This document shows, one piece after another, positions 51,811-60,343 of a stretch of DNA of 64,000 nucleotides. Made by a program: the position numbers and the translations under genes. Under the pieces are notes generated by a model. The model did no database searches. It saw nothing but the letters and a program-made list of their open reading frames with translations, and had not been told where the DNA came from. Source of the stretch: Brumimicrobium sp964585545 (GTDB lineage Bacteria > Bacteroidota > Bacteroidia > Flavobacteriales_D > Crocinitomicaceae); NCBI GenBank assembly GCA_964585545.1, contig CAZPDT010000006.1:62001-126000 (forward strand), written 5' to 3'. Numbering within the stretch: position 1 is the first letter of the stretch; each line of letters begins with the position of its first letter.

Positions 51811-52373
51811 CGTTCTATTTTATCAAATTTTTCTTTTAAAATACTTCTCAAATTTTGCTTTGCTTTAGCCAGGTTGGATTTTGAAGTTCCAACGGAGATG
51901 TCCAATATTTGTGCAATTTCTTTATGTGAATAGTTTTCAATCACATATAAATTAAATACTGTTTGATATGCAGGAGACAATTCTTGTATTGCTTCCAGTG
52001 CATATTCTCCTTTGATTTTGGTAATGTCTTCATCAAAATTATGTTCTTGTGTACTGTACTTACTATTAAACATATAATCTTCATCAGTAGAAAAAGGTTG
52101 TCGTTTTCCTTTTCTGATGGCATCAATAGATGCGTTGACCATAATTTTTCTGACCCATCCTTCGAATGAGCCTACAAATTCAAAATCTCCTAACTTTTCA
52201 AAGATCTTTATAAATCCTTCTTGAACGACCTCTTGCGCTCGATCACGGTCTTTTGTATAACGTAAACAAACTCCCATCATCTTGCCGTAGAACAACTTAA
52301 ACAATTCTTCTTGAGCGCTTCTGTCTTGCGCTGCACATCGTTGTATTAATTCTTTAAGTTCGTCGTTCTGCAC
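51807..52373 (-). CDS. ECF-type RNA polymerase sigma factor (third)
   Basis: A 188-residue sigma factor with region 2 (FYGKMMGVCLRYTKDRDRAQ and VVQEGFIKIFEKLGDF) followed by SFEGWVRKIMVNASIDAIRK, and region 4 (ELSPAYQTVFNLYVIENYSHKEIA and QILDISVGTSKSNLAKAKQN). The stop overlaps the start of the following membrane protein gene (ATGA), so the two are coupled. P. gingivalis SigP, a T9SS regulator, is also an ECF factor; any functional link here is speculation. Confidence 0.88.
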   Translation of the reverse strand: MQNDELKELIQRCAAQDRSAQEELFKLFYGKMMGVCLRYTKDRDRAQEVVQEGFIKIFEKLGDFEFVGSFEGWVRKIMVNASIDAIRKGKRQPFSTDEDYMFNSKYSTQEHNFDEDITKIKGEYALEAIQELSPAYQTVFNLYVIENYSHKEIAQILDISVGTSKSNLAKAKQNLRSILKEKFDKIER

Positions 52374-52483
52374 TTTTCTTTCAGTTTTAAAACGTTAGTT
52401 AATTCATAGGGTTGCCTTTGTTGACAAGAAAGTTCATTTCTCAATTGTTTCGATTGGTATAAACAGTCAAAAATATAAAAAAT

Positions 52484-52624
52484 ATGCTCAATTCGATCCG
52501 TAAAACGTCACAGATTGAAGCCGTGAAGATTAGAAGAACAGGAAAACATGGGTTGGCGTTGTCAAATTTGGCATTAAATTCAGGTGTATTGGTCAGTAAG
52601 AACGATAAAATCAGAAAATTATAA
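52484..52624 (+). CDS. Possible small basic protein (46 aa)
   Basis: An ATG-initiated frame reading MLNSIRKTSQIEAVKIRRTG and onward to DKIRKL, with high Lys/Arg content. No family is recognised, no ribosome binding site is visible, and the frame is short enough to be chance. Listed because it fills most of an otherwise empty region. Confidence 0.2.
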   Translation: MLNSIRKTSQIEAVKIRRTGKHGLALSNLALNSGVLVSKNDKIRKL

Positions 52625-52671
52625 TGAATTTTTATACTAATTTTTTAATTATTTTCGAGAATAATGCTTAT

Positions 52672-52679
52672 TAATTTTG
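52672..52679 (+). promoter_or_regulatory. -7 box of mdh
   Basis: TAATTTTG (TANNTTTG), 45 nt before the mdh ATG. Confidence 0.45.
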
Positions 52680-52724
52680 TAATTTCGTGGCAGAAAATTC
52701 TATTAAAATTAAAATTATACAATA

Positions 52725-53663
52725 ATGAAAGTTACAGTTGTTGGAGCAGGAAATGTAGGTGCTACGTGTGCTGATGTTCTTGCCAAGAGAGAAGTCGCCA
52801 ATGAAATTGTTTTATTGGACATTAAAGAAGGTGTTTCAGAAGGGAAAGCGCTGGATATGTGGGAAGCATCTCCTATTTTACTATATGACACACGTGTTGT
52901 AGGTTCAACGAATGACTATTCAAAGACGGCTGATTCAGATGTTGTAGTAATTACCTCAGGGATTCCAAGAAAACCAGGGATGTCTAGAGATGATTTAATT
53001 TCAACAAATGCGGGAATTGTTAAAAGTGTTACTGAGAACATTATTAAACATTCTCCCGAAGCAAAAATCATCATTGTTTCAAATCCACTGGATGTTATGA
53101 CGTACTGTGCTTATTTAACCGCAAAAGTAGATTCATCTCGTGTATTTGGTCAGGCTGGTGTTTTAGATACAGCGCGTTACCGTGCATTCTTAGCAATGGA
53201 ACTCAACGTATCACCGAAAGACATTAAAGCAGTTTTAATGGGAGGACATGGAGACACCATGGTTCCACTTCCTCGTTATACATCAGTTGGAGGAATTCCT
53301 GTTACTGAATTAATCAGTAAGGAAAAGTTAGACGCCATTGTTCAACGCACCAAGACAGGGGGTGGTGAAATAGTTAAGCTTCTCGGTACTTCTGCTTGGT
53401 ATGCACCAGGAGCAGCAGCGGCACAAATGGTTGAAGCAATTGCAAAAGACCAAAAGAAAGTAGTTCCAGTTTGCGCATGGTTAGATGGACAATACGGAAT
53501 GAAAGACATTTATTTAGGAGTTCCTGTAGTATTGGGTAAAAATGGAGTGGAGAAAATTATCGAACTTGATTTAAACGACGATGAAAAAGCTTTATTAGAA
53601 CAATCAGCACAACACGTTAAAGACGTAATGAAAGTTTTTGACGAGATGGGTGTTGTAGGATAA
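52725..53663 (+). CDS. mdh: Malate dehydrogenase
   Basis: A 312-residue LDH-like malate dehydrogenase. Nucleotide site VVGAGNVGATCADVLA (residues 5-20), with an Asp (LLDIKEG) after beta-2 indicating NAD. The substrate loop VVITSGIPRKPGMSRDDL has the Arg pair, and IIVSNPLDVMTY and the catalytic His in LMGGHGDTMVPL follow. It interconverts malate and oxaloacetate in the citric acid cycle. The length and the RKPGMSR loop are those of the bacterial LDH-type MDH. Monocistronic. Confidence 0.95.
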   Translation: MKVTVVGAGNVGATCADVLAKREVANEIVLLDIKEGVSEGKALDMWEASPILLYDTRVVGSTNDYSKTADSDVVVITSGIPRKPGMSRDDLISTNAGIVKSVTENIIKHSPEAKIIIVSNPLDVMTYCAYLTAKVDSSRVFGQAGVLDTARYRAFLAMELNVSPKDIKAVLMGGHGDTMVPLPRYTSVGGIPVTELISKEKLDAIVQRTKTGGGEIVKLLGTSAWYAPGAAAAQMVEAIAKDQKKVVPVCAWLDGQYGMKDIYLGVPVVLGKNGVEKIIELDLNDDEKALLEQSAQHVKDVMKVFDEMGVVG

Positions 53664-53722
53664 ATAACTTTTCCGAATTTTATCACGTAGTTGTCTCAAT
53701 AAAGCAAATTATGTAATCAATT

Positions 53723-53847
53723 GTGGATGCTCCAAAAGTGATAGAAATGCAAGACATTAAAAAAAAACACAATAAGCATGCTGGGGTATGTGATTGAGTT
53801 TGAAATTCATCAATAAAATAGCAGTTCTACAGTTTTGGTTCATCCAC
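53723..53847 (-). repeat. Dispersed hairpin-ended repeat, copy C
   Basis: Read on the minus strand it starts GTGGATGAACCAAAACTGTAG and ends CTATCACTTTTGGAGCATCCAC, followed by AATTGATTACAT, all shared with copy B (21047-21143). The centre has ATTTCAAACTCAATCACATA, shared with copy A. It is longer than copy B by a central segment of about 28 nt, which includes CAGCATGCT. It sits between mdh and the M43 protease gene. Confidence 0.7.
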
Positions 53848-53895
53848 TTTTATTTTTACTATATTTACAGCACAAATTTTTTGAATTACTCAGAC

Positions 53896-55971
53896 ATGAA
53901 ACAGATTACCTTATTTTTTATCCTTTTATCAACTTCCTTCCTTGTAAAAAGTCAAGAAAATAAATCCCATTGCGGGACAGATGAAATAATGCACCAACTG
54001 TATCAGCAACGTCCAGACCTACAATCTGGAATGGTTCATGCGACAGAAAAATTAGAGCAATTTACCCAAGAATACATTGCTCATCCCAATCCGGTGAGGA
54101 GCAATGCTACCTATATTATACCAGTTGTTTTCCATATCATACACGATTATGGCGAAGGAAACATATCAAATGAGCAAATATTTGATGCCATAAAACAAGT
54201 CAATACACAATATCGAATGCAAAACGCAGACACTGTAAATATTGTTAATGACTTTAAGGGATTGGCTGCCGATACTGAAATTGAAATTCGTTTGGCCAAG
54301 AAAGATCCAAATGGCAATTGCACCAATGGAATTACGAGAACATATTCTCCTTTGACAAATGCTGGAGGTCATGTAGTTAAAGATATAATCCATTGGCCTT
54401 CCGACCAATATCTAAACATCTATGTATGTAATTTTGTCGGACCTAATCTTGCTGGGCACTGTCTTTTACCTGGTGCAGCGGATACTATTCCTGAATGGGA
54501 TGGTATTGTCATTCAACATGGTTCTGTGGGGTCAATTGGAACATCAAATTCTTTAAAGAAAACAGTATTGACCCATGAAATTGGGCATTATCTCAACCTA
54601 CAACATATATGGGGTGGCAATAATGTACCTGGATTTTTCTACCTGCCCGTTGGTGACCCTGGAAATTGTAGTCATGACGATGGTGTAGCAGACACCCCAA
54701 ATACCTTGGGATGGTCGAGTTGTAACCTAACAGGAACGACTTGCGGTTCATTGGATATGGTTCAAAATTATATGGACTATTCCTACTGTTCAGTTATGTT
54801 TACAGAAGGACAAAAACAAAGAATGCATGCTGCATTAAACTCAACTGTTGCGAACAGAAATAATTTATGGTCAAATGCCAATCTTATCGCCACTGGAATC
54901 ATTGGTGGAGACCAACTTTGTAAAGCAGTCCCAGAAGTCTCTCGACGCGTTGTTTGCGCTGGAGAGTCTGTTGATTTTTCAGACCTTTCTTATCATGGAA
55001 TTACCTCTCGAACATGGACTTTTCAAGGTGGAGATATCGGTACTTCTACAGACTCTACTGTTACAGTTGTTTACAATACGCCAGGAAAATACGATGTTCA
55101 ATTAAGTGTTTCTGATGGCAGTCAAACAATAGACACGACATTGACTGATTTTATTCAAGTACTGCCTTCCCAACCTACAAACAATACATTAGTTGAAGGC
55201 TTTGAAAACTTGTCAACTTTTAATAATAAATGGTATATTTTACCAAGTAGCAACCCAACAGCATTTGAAATAATAAATTACGGCAAAAGCAGCAATCATT
55301 CAATTTATGTCAATAACTTCAATGGCGCTCCAATAGCCGACTATTCCTTTCAAAGTTTTCCTTTTGACGCTTCTCAGTACACTGATTTTGCCATAACCTT
55401 AGACTATGCCTATGCAAAAATGTCGACTTCCAACCAAGAAGCAATATTTATAGAGTTAAGTAAAGATTGCGGACAAAATTGGTCTATAAAAAGAAAAATA
55501 TCTTTAGTCAACAATTATTCGGTAGCTTCCGACAATGTCTTTTTCCCCACCCATGATAGTCTTTGGATACATAAGGAATATACTTTCCCTTTAGGTGCTT
55601 TTAAAGTGAATGATTTAATGGTTCGTTTTAGATTTGAAGGCAATAATGGAAACAATGTATTTATTGACAATATTAAAATTTCTGACATAAGTCAACTCGG
55701 TTTAAATGATGCAAAAGCAGACAATCAATTGTATATTTATCCAAACCCTGCCAATACGGAAGTTAAAGTAGCGGTTGACAAAGGAACACTCGATGGAAAG
55801 GTGCAACTTTATGATGTCTATGGGAAAGTAATACATTCTTACAGAGTCAAACAGCAAAAACAGTATACTGTTCCACTAAATACAATCTCTGAAGGTACTT
55901 ATTTCTTGAAATATTATCCAAGCAATGTACAGAAAAGTGCTCGTGTTCAAAAAGTAATTGTTGTAAAGTAA
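53896..55971 (+). CDS. Secreted M43-family zinc metalloprotease with PKD-like and T9SS sorting domains
   Basis: A 691-residue protein: signal peptide (MKQITLFFILLSTSFLVKSQ), a prodomain region, and a pappalysin-like M43 catalytic domain. The zinc motif is THEIGHYLNLQHIWGG (His227-Glu228, His231, His237) with the Met-turn VQNYMDYSYC; paired Cys occur on either side. A PKD/Ig-like domain (about 345-420; TWTFQGGDIGTSTDSTVTVVYN) and a jelly-roll segment (about 430-590) follow, then a T9SS type A CTD (IYPNPANTEVKV to VQKVIVVK). It should be secreted or surface-bound. The start at 53896 is preferred because the longer frame from 53794 runs through the repeat copy. Confidence 0.9.
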   Translation: MKQITLFFILLSTSFLVKSQENKSHCGTDEIMHQLYQQRPDLQSGMVHATEKLEQFTQEYIAHPNPVRSNATYIIPVVFHIIHDYGEGNISNEQIFDAIKQVNTQYRMQNADTVNIVNDFKGLAADTEIEIRLAKKDPNGNCTNGITRTYSPLTNAGGHVVKDIIHWPSDQYLNIYVCNFVGPNLAGHCLLPGAADTIPEWDGIVIQHGSVGSIGTSNSLKKTVLTHEIGHYLNLQHIWGGNNVPGFFYLPVGDPGNCSHDDGVADTPNTLGWSSCNLTGTTCGSLDMVQNYMDYSYCSVMFTEGQKQRMHAALNSTVANRNNLWSNANLIATGIIGGDQLCKAVPEVSRRVVCAGESVDFSDLSYHGITSRTWTFQGGDIGTSTDSTVTVVYNTPGKYDVQLSVSDGSQTIDTTLTDFIQVLPSQPTNNTLVEGFENLSTFNNKWYILPSSNPTAFEIINYGKSSNHSIYVNNFNGAPIADYSFQSFPFDASQYTDFAITLDYAYAKMSTSNQEAIFIELSKDCGQNWSIKRKISLVNNYSVASDNVFFPTHDSLWIHKEYTFPLGAFKVNDLMVRFRFEGNNGNNVFIDNIKISDISQLGLNDAKADNQLYIYPNPANTEVKVAVDKGTLDGKVQLYDVYGKVIHSYRVKQQKQYTVPLNTISEGTYFLKYYPSNVQKSARVQKVIVVK

Positions 55972-56056
55972 TAAATCATTACCTCATCAATCCAGGATTG
56001 AGAGAAGCAGAATAAAGAAAATCAAAGCAGGATACTCGCTCTCACTCTGTTTCCCC

Positions 56057-58033
56057 CTACCGTTTCAAATAGAAAAACCCCTCTTTCACACGGTCTTCTT
56101 TTTTTGCCACCACATTTCCACTCAGTTCAATCACATAATAATACGTCCCTTCAGGAAGCCTATTGCTACCCATTGTAGTTTGACTTTGGGAAATGCCATC
56201 CCAATCATTTTGGTAGTCATCAGATTGATAAACAAGACTGCCCCAGCGGTTATAGATCCAAACTTTTGTGCCGGGAAACTTTTCAAGGTCTTTAATATAA
56301 AACACATCGTTTTTGCCATCTCCGTTGGGAGAAATAGCACCAGAAACGGTCACAACGGTATTATCGTAAACCCAAATGGTTTTACGCATTGTATCAGCAC
56401 AACTTTTATCATATTGCCAACCGATAAGTTGCACTTCGTAATTTCCCGCCGTATCTGCCAGAAAACCTGAAAAAGATTGGGGTTGAACCTCTCCGTTGAT
56501 GGCCCAAATAAAAGCATCTGTATAGTGGGAGTTGTTTGTAATATCCACTTGCAATGGCACTTTTCCATTGAGCGGTTCTGCTGTAAAAGCAAGGACAGTG
56601 TTTTTATAAGAATTAACCATGACTGATGTTTCTTCACTTTTACAGCCATACGAATTGGTATAAAAAACAGTATATTCTCCTTTACTTAGGTTAGAAAAGG
56701 ATGTACCGCTGGTCTGCAAAGTATCACCTTCTGAAGTAACCGCCCACAATGTGTCCCAATTTGTTGGTTTATTTCCGTCTATTGCAATTGCACCATCATT
56801 GTTTACTCCGCATAAAGCAGGGGAAGTATCAAAATTACTTTTCTCCACTTTTGGAGATACGGTTATCCGAACAGGCCGAACCACCGAACAGCTATCAGAG
56901 TTCCATATTCTTACGGTGTAAACTTGAGAAGAATCTCCTGTGAAAATTGGGTTGGGGCAATTTGTACAACTTAAATCGTCTATAGCAGCAGAATCTGAAA
57001 TGGCTGTCCACTCGTAACCTGTGTTTGACCCTGAGGAAGCCCCTCCTGTAGCTTGAAGTTGTAGGGTTTCTCCATAGCAAATGGTGGTATCGGGGGAGAC
57101 GGTGGTGGAGAAGGTGTCGCAGGGGGAGGTGTAGGTGAGGAAGAAACCGCTGTATATATTATATCGAAAATTAGCATTGTACTCCCATTTTAACTTCCAA
57201 TTTAGATTTGTTGCATTATTATTGAGGTAAGTGGAAATATCTGCTAATCCATCGCTGCCCCCCATTGTGTTGTTTGGTACATCATCATCTAACCCATACA
57301 ATTGATTATTTTGAAAATAAAAATGTCCTTTTACACCTGCACCTCCAAATGCATTATTTACTTGATCTGTTCCTTTTAGAAGTCCCAGTAAATTATTTTC
57401 TACGTAGATGTAACTTCCATCATTATCATTTCCTAATCTATCTGTATAGACAGCAAGCCCTACAGGGTGTCCAGTGTTAATTGGATTGAGATTAGTGGTC
57501 GCATATTTTTGTTCATAATGAATCATGTCATAGTTATTCAATAAAACAGTGTAATTTGTTCTTGAAAAAGCAGGGTTTTCGTAGATTACGTATAAATAAA
57601 TATTTCCATATTTTAAATTGATGCTTTGACCAAGTTGTGGGGGAATAGTAATATTAAAGTTAGTTGGATTTGATTGCATATTACCTGTTATATCAAGAGC
57701 ATGTATTGCACTCAAAGAATCAGTAGATTCTATTATGTAGTTATTAGTGACTTGATTATTGTAATTGAAATTGTAACTAATACCGTTTATAATAATGTTG
57801 GTGCTGTCCGCATTTCCAAAACGCTGAACAAATAAAAATGCTTTTTTAACGGTACTTCCAGGTTCGATATAAATTTGGAAAGAACCAGTACCCGCTCCCA
57901 TTGAAGTTGAAAATCCAGCCCCTGTAATTCCACATTTACAAACGTCTTGATAGAATACCGTTTGACTATAAGAGTGTTTTAACGAGATTAATAACAAGAA
58001 AGAAGCAAGAAGATAACAATATTTCTTTCTCAT
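56057..58033 (-). CDS. Large secreted protein with gliding-motility-associated (T9SS type B) C-terminal domain
   Basis: A 658-residue exported protein with a signal peptide (about 1-24). The N-terminal half (to about 300) is a beta-rich domain with YQDVCKCGITGAGFSTSMG and many Asn; Ig/SprB-like segments follow (CDTFSTTVSPDTTICYGETL, then ATGGASSGSNTGYEW). The C-terminus (about 565-658) is the CHU_C/type B sorting domain: ISPNGDGKNDVFYIKDLEKF, VWIYNRWGSLVYQSDDY, NDWDG and GTYYYVIEL. It is predicted to be secreted by T9SS and attached at the surface with a PorP/SprF-like partner, not seen here. A TACTTTTG -7 box is upstream. Confidence 0.85.
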   Translation of the reverse strand: MRKKYCYLLASFLLLISLKHSYSQTVFYQDVCKCGITGAGFSTSMGAGTGSFQIYIEPGSTVKKAFLFVQRFGNADSTNIIINGISYNFNYNNQVTNNYIIESTDSLSAIHALDITGNMQSNPTNFNITIPPQLGQSINLKYGNIYLYVIYENPAFSRTNYTVLLNNYDMIHYEQKYATTNLNPINTGHPVGLAVYTDRLGNDNDGSYIYVENNLLGLLKGTDQVNNAFGGAGVKGHFYFQNNQLYGLDDDVPNNTMGGSDGLADISTYLNNNATNLNWKLKWEYNANFRYNIYSGFFLTYTSPCDTFSTTVSPDTTICYGETLQLQATGGASSGSNTGYEWTAISDSAAIDDLSCTNCPNPIFTGDSSQVYTVRIWNSDSCSVVRPVRITVSPKVEKSNFDTSPALCGVNNDGAIAIDGNKPTNWDTLWAVTSEGDTLQTSGTSFSNLSKGEYTVFYTNSYGCKSEETSVMVNSYKNTVLAFTAEPLNGKVPLQVDITNNSHYTDAFIWAINGEVQPQSFSGFLADTAGNYEVQLIGWQYDKSCADTMRKTIWVYDNTVVTVSGAISPNGDGKNDVFYIKDLEKFPGTKVWIYNRWGSLVYQSDDYQNDWDGISQSQTTMGSNRLPEGTYYYVIELSGNVVAKKEDRVKEGFFYLKR

Positions 58034-58052
58034 GGAACAAATATTCTATCCT

Positions 58053-58060
58053 CAAAAGTA
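58053..58060 (-). promoter_or_regulatory. -7 box of the T9SS type B protein gene
   Basis: TACTTTTG on the minus strand (TANNTTTG), 19 nt before the start codon and just after the XRE gene stop. Confidence 0.4.
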
Positions 58061-58080
58061 AAATGTTTTTAGAACTTAAC

Positions 58081-58428
58081 CTAATTTTGGAGTTGTTTCC
58101 TTAAAAAGGCAATTTCTTCTTCAAGGTGTTTTATCCTTTCTTCATATTGGGTTATCATTTTTTCGGGAAGTTGGTTGATAAATTGCTCAAACTTACCAGA
58201 CTGTGTGCAATTATGGAAAACAAGGTTATCATCAAAATTGGTGATATCGGATGGTTTTATTTCTAAAATATTGGAAATCTCACTTAGTTTCTCCCAGTCT
58301 ATCCTAGTTTCATTATTCTCTATTTTACTGTATGCTCTTTGAGAAATCTTCATTCTATGCGCCATATACTCTTGTGAATATCCTTTTAGCTTTCGTATTT
58401 GCCTTAGTTTTTCTCCAATTTCTTTCAT
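58081..58428 (-). CDS. XRE-family helix-turn-helix regulator with coiled-coil tail
   Basis: A 115-residue DNA-binding protein. The HTH_3/XRE domain spans about 6-62 (LRQIRKLKGYSQEYMAHRMK, ISQRAYSKIENNETRIDWEK). The C-terminal 30 residues are a coiled coil (YEERIKHLEEEIAFLRKQLQ), probably for dimerisation. Proteins of this plan are common in Bacteroidota near secreted-protein genes. The gene is 47 nt upstream of the T9SS type B gene on the same strand, so it may regulate it or be cotranscribed; this is inference. Confidence 0.85.
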   Translation of the reverse strand: MKEIGEKLRQIRKLKGYSQEYMAHRMKISQRAYSKIENNETRIDWEKLSEISNILEIKPSDITNFDDNLVFHNCTQSGKFEQFINQLPEKMITQYEERIKHLEEEIAFLRKQLQN

Positions 58429-58568
58429 GTCTCTCTATTTTAGAACCAAAAGCACTTATTTAGAACCATTTTTACAAGTCCATGTCGTATTTTATTCTAT
58501 AAATTTGAAGGTTTTAACCTAATTATTTGGTGTGTACTATTTTATTGTCTAATCTAAAACGAAATTTT

Positions 58569-58856
58569 ATGAAACGATTACTGCTATTTATTTCATTATT
58601 CTTGATAATAGGAATAAACTAAACTTTTTCTCAAAATTCTATTTGGAGTATGTCGCCTTATCTGTTCGATGAATTTAGTCTCACGTCCCTCCCCGCCAAC
58701 TCTAACGATCCTAATCGATACCATGGAAATCCTGCGGAGTGCGTTTCCAATGCCATGCAAGATGCCAACGGTGATTTGCTCTTTTTTATTGTGGACGGAA
58801 TGATTTATGATAAGGAGGGGTATACCATAGGGGATTTAACCTATTTGTGTAATTAG
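58569..58856 (+). pseudogene. Broken secreted-protein gene with an in-frame stop after the signal peptide
   Basis: From 58569 the frame encodes a signal peptide, MKRLLLFISLFLIIGIN, then TAA, and then continues in the same frame: TFSQNSIWSMSPYLFDEFSL, DPNRYHGNPAECVSNAMQDA and GDLLFFIVDGMIYDKEGYTI, ending at a TAG. The mature start TFSQ and the DxxGDLLFFIVDG segment look like a Bacteroidota secreted protein whose remainder has been lost. TAA could be a mutated CAA (Gln), giving a normal signal peptidase site. The family was not recognised; a type IX cargo protein is plausible from the context. Confidence 0.65.
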
Positions 58857-58918
58857 TAGCTGCTTAATAGTTTGATTTTCAGTTCGAAACAAAACTATTG
58901 ACTTTTGCCTATAATGGT

Positions 58919-59521
58919 TTATTTATTAATAATATTCATCGCAAAATCAGAACCCATTCCTTGGAAGTATGCCAAATTTATCCAACAGATGGCGAGTTGT
59001 TCCAACAAACCGGTTTTATCATCTCCTCCAAAGTCATAACAACTTGAAAAGCCAATATCATTAGCTAAATCTTTAACAATTTCTTTTGCCATTTGACTAT
59101 TTCCTGCAACAAATGTGTCAACACCACTAGGCGAAAGCATATTTTCATACCCAGTGTTGTTAAATGCTTTTACAATATTCTTACAAGAAGTTAATTCATG
59201 CCATGCTTCAAAACAATTGGAAAATCCTTTTGGAGGTTCAGGAAATGAATTGGTCGGGTCGATGAGAATCTTATCTGCGATATTTTCTAATGTTGGTGCC
59301 AACTCCGGAATCACCTTCGGAGGAACAGACATCAAAACCACTTCTGAGAAAGCAATAGCATCATTTATTGAATGAACAGAACAATTATTCAAAGACAACA
59401 AGTCTTTCCCTTTGAAATTATTTTGGTCTCTAACCCCAAGAAAAATATCATGCCCAGCTTTTGCCCATCCTTTGGATAAGGCTGAGCCAACATTTCCTGT
59501 TCCTATAATTGCAATTTTCAT
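58919..59521 (-). CDS. NADP-binding oxidoreductase of the F420-dependent reductase family
   Basis: A 200-residue Rossmann protein. The nucleotide motif is IAIIGTGNVGSALSKGWAKAGH (residues 3-24), followed by FLGVRDQ with an Arg that fits NADP. The second part holds VVLMSVPPKVIPELAPTL and VKAFNNTGYENM, the family pattern of NADP oxidoreductase coenzyme F420-dependent. F420 itself is not expected in this phylum, so the acceptor is probably another flavin or a small metabolite. It follows the chaN pseudogene at the end of the heme uptake run, 12 nt away, perhaps by readthrough. Confidence 0.83.
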   Translation of the reverse strand: MKIAIIGTGNVGSALSKGWAKAGHDIFLGVRDQNNFKGKDLLSLNNCSVHSINDAIAFSEVVLMSVPPKVIPELAPTLENIADKILIDPTNSFPEPPKGFSNCFEAWHELTSCKNIVKAFNNTGYENMLSPSGVDTFVAGNSQMAKEIVKDLANDIGFSSCYDFGGDDKTGLLEQLAICWINLAYFQGMGSDFAMNIINK

Positions 59522-59533
59522 TGATAAAAGTAT

Positions 59534-60329
59534 TTAATATGTTTTTGTCATGTCTGCAGGCACAATAATTATAAATTCTATTGGCACAACTTCCACCGGT
59601 ATTGGAAGATTTGTTTTTTCTGAATTTGCCACAGTTATTACAGCAATTTTCAAATTTTTGAAGAATCCTTTTTGTTTTTAAGAATAGACTCTGCCATAGT
59701 AGCATCTTTTATCGCTTGAGCAGCTATAAATTGCATAATATTTTCCTCCATGCCGTGCTTTTTAAAAATAGCTTTCATCTCACTATATCCAGGAGTTTCT
59801 AAATCAACTTTTATGGGCAGTTTAGCAATATATTGTTTGTCTTTTTTGGCAGCTTCTCTAGACTATCAAGACCAAAATGGGAAACAACTTTAGCATATCT
59901 TCTCGGAACATTTGTTGCAATGAAAGGCAAATTGTTTTCCTTGGCAAAATCGAGTAGTGGCTTATAATCTGTTTTGAAATTAGACCATAAACGAGCACTG
60001 TCTTTAAGCGTTTTTGAATCAATTTCTCCAGCCAAATATTTGTTAACTTGCTTTTGATTATCACGCTCGAGCATTTCGGCTCCCAACACCAAACGTTCTC
60101 CAATTAACTCGTAGAGAGCTTTCTCCGTTTTTAGCTGTAACCAATGATTAATAGCGTTGTTGTGGTATTCTCCAAAAAGAATTATGTCATACTCACTAAG
60201 AGCATCAATCATCTTTGAGAAAGTAACTTGTTCACCTTTTTGGCTATAGATTTGATATGCCTGAAGTTCTTGCCCTTGGGAGCTTCCAATTACAATAAGA
60301 AAAGTGAAGAAGAGAATCGTATTTTTCAT
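59534..60329 (-). pseudogene. chaN-like heme-binding protein gene, frameshifted and internally deleted
   Basis: The first 168 or so codons encode a signal peptide and an intact ChaN/DUF399 N-terminal domain: YDIILFGEYHNNAINHWLQL, LVLGAEMLERDNQ and FIATNVPRRYAKVV. A run of six As near 59847-59852 (minus strand) shifts the frame and ends translation at NILLNCP. With one more A the frame reads on as KLPKKDKQYIAKLPIKVDLE, GYSEMKAIFKKHGMEENIMQ and FIAAQAIKDATMAESILKNK, then stops. A third frame holds the family end: FKNLKIAVITVAN to FIIIVPADMTKTY. So there is a 1-nt loss plus a second lesion with missing sequence. In intact form it would bind heme iron next to HmuTUV. Confidence 0.82.
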
Positions 60330-60343
60330 TTTATTTCAAATTA

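Larger units (their letters stand above)
52374..52724. other. Divergent promoter region between the sigma gene and mdh
   Basis: 351 nt. It holds the mdh -7 box near its right end and a short open frame at 52484-52624 described separately. No repeat, RNA gene or terminator is seen. Confidence 0.45.

Noticed and set aside
53794..53895. Longer N-terminus for the M43 protease starting at 53794
   Set aside because: It runs through the dispersed repeat and would bury the signal peptide; the ATG at 53896 gives a normal one.
59448..59705. An 85-codon Cys/Asn-rich minus-strand frame
   Set aside because: It is an out-of-frame reading across the chaN remnant and the start of the oxidoreductase gene.
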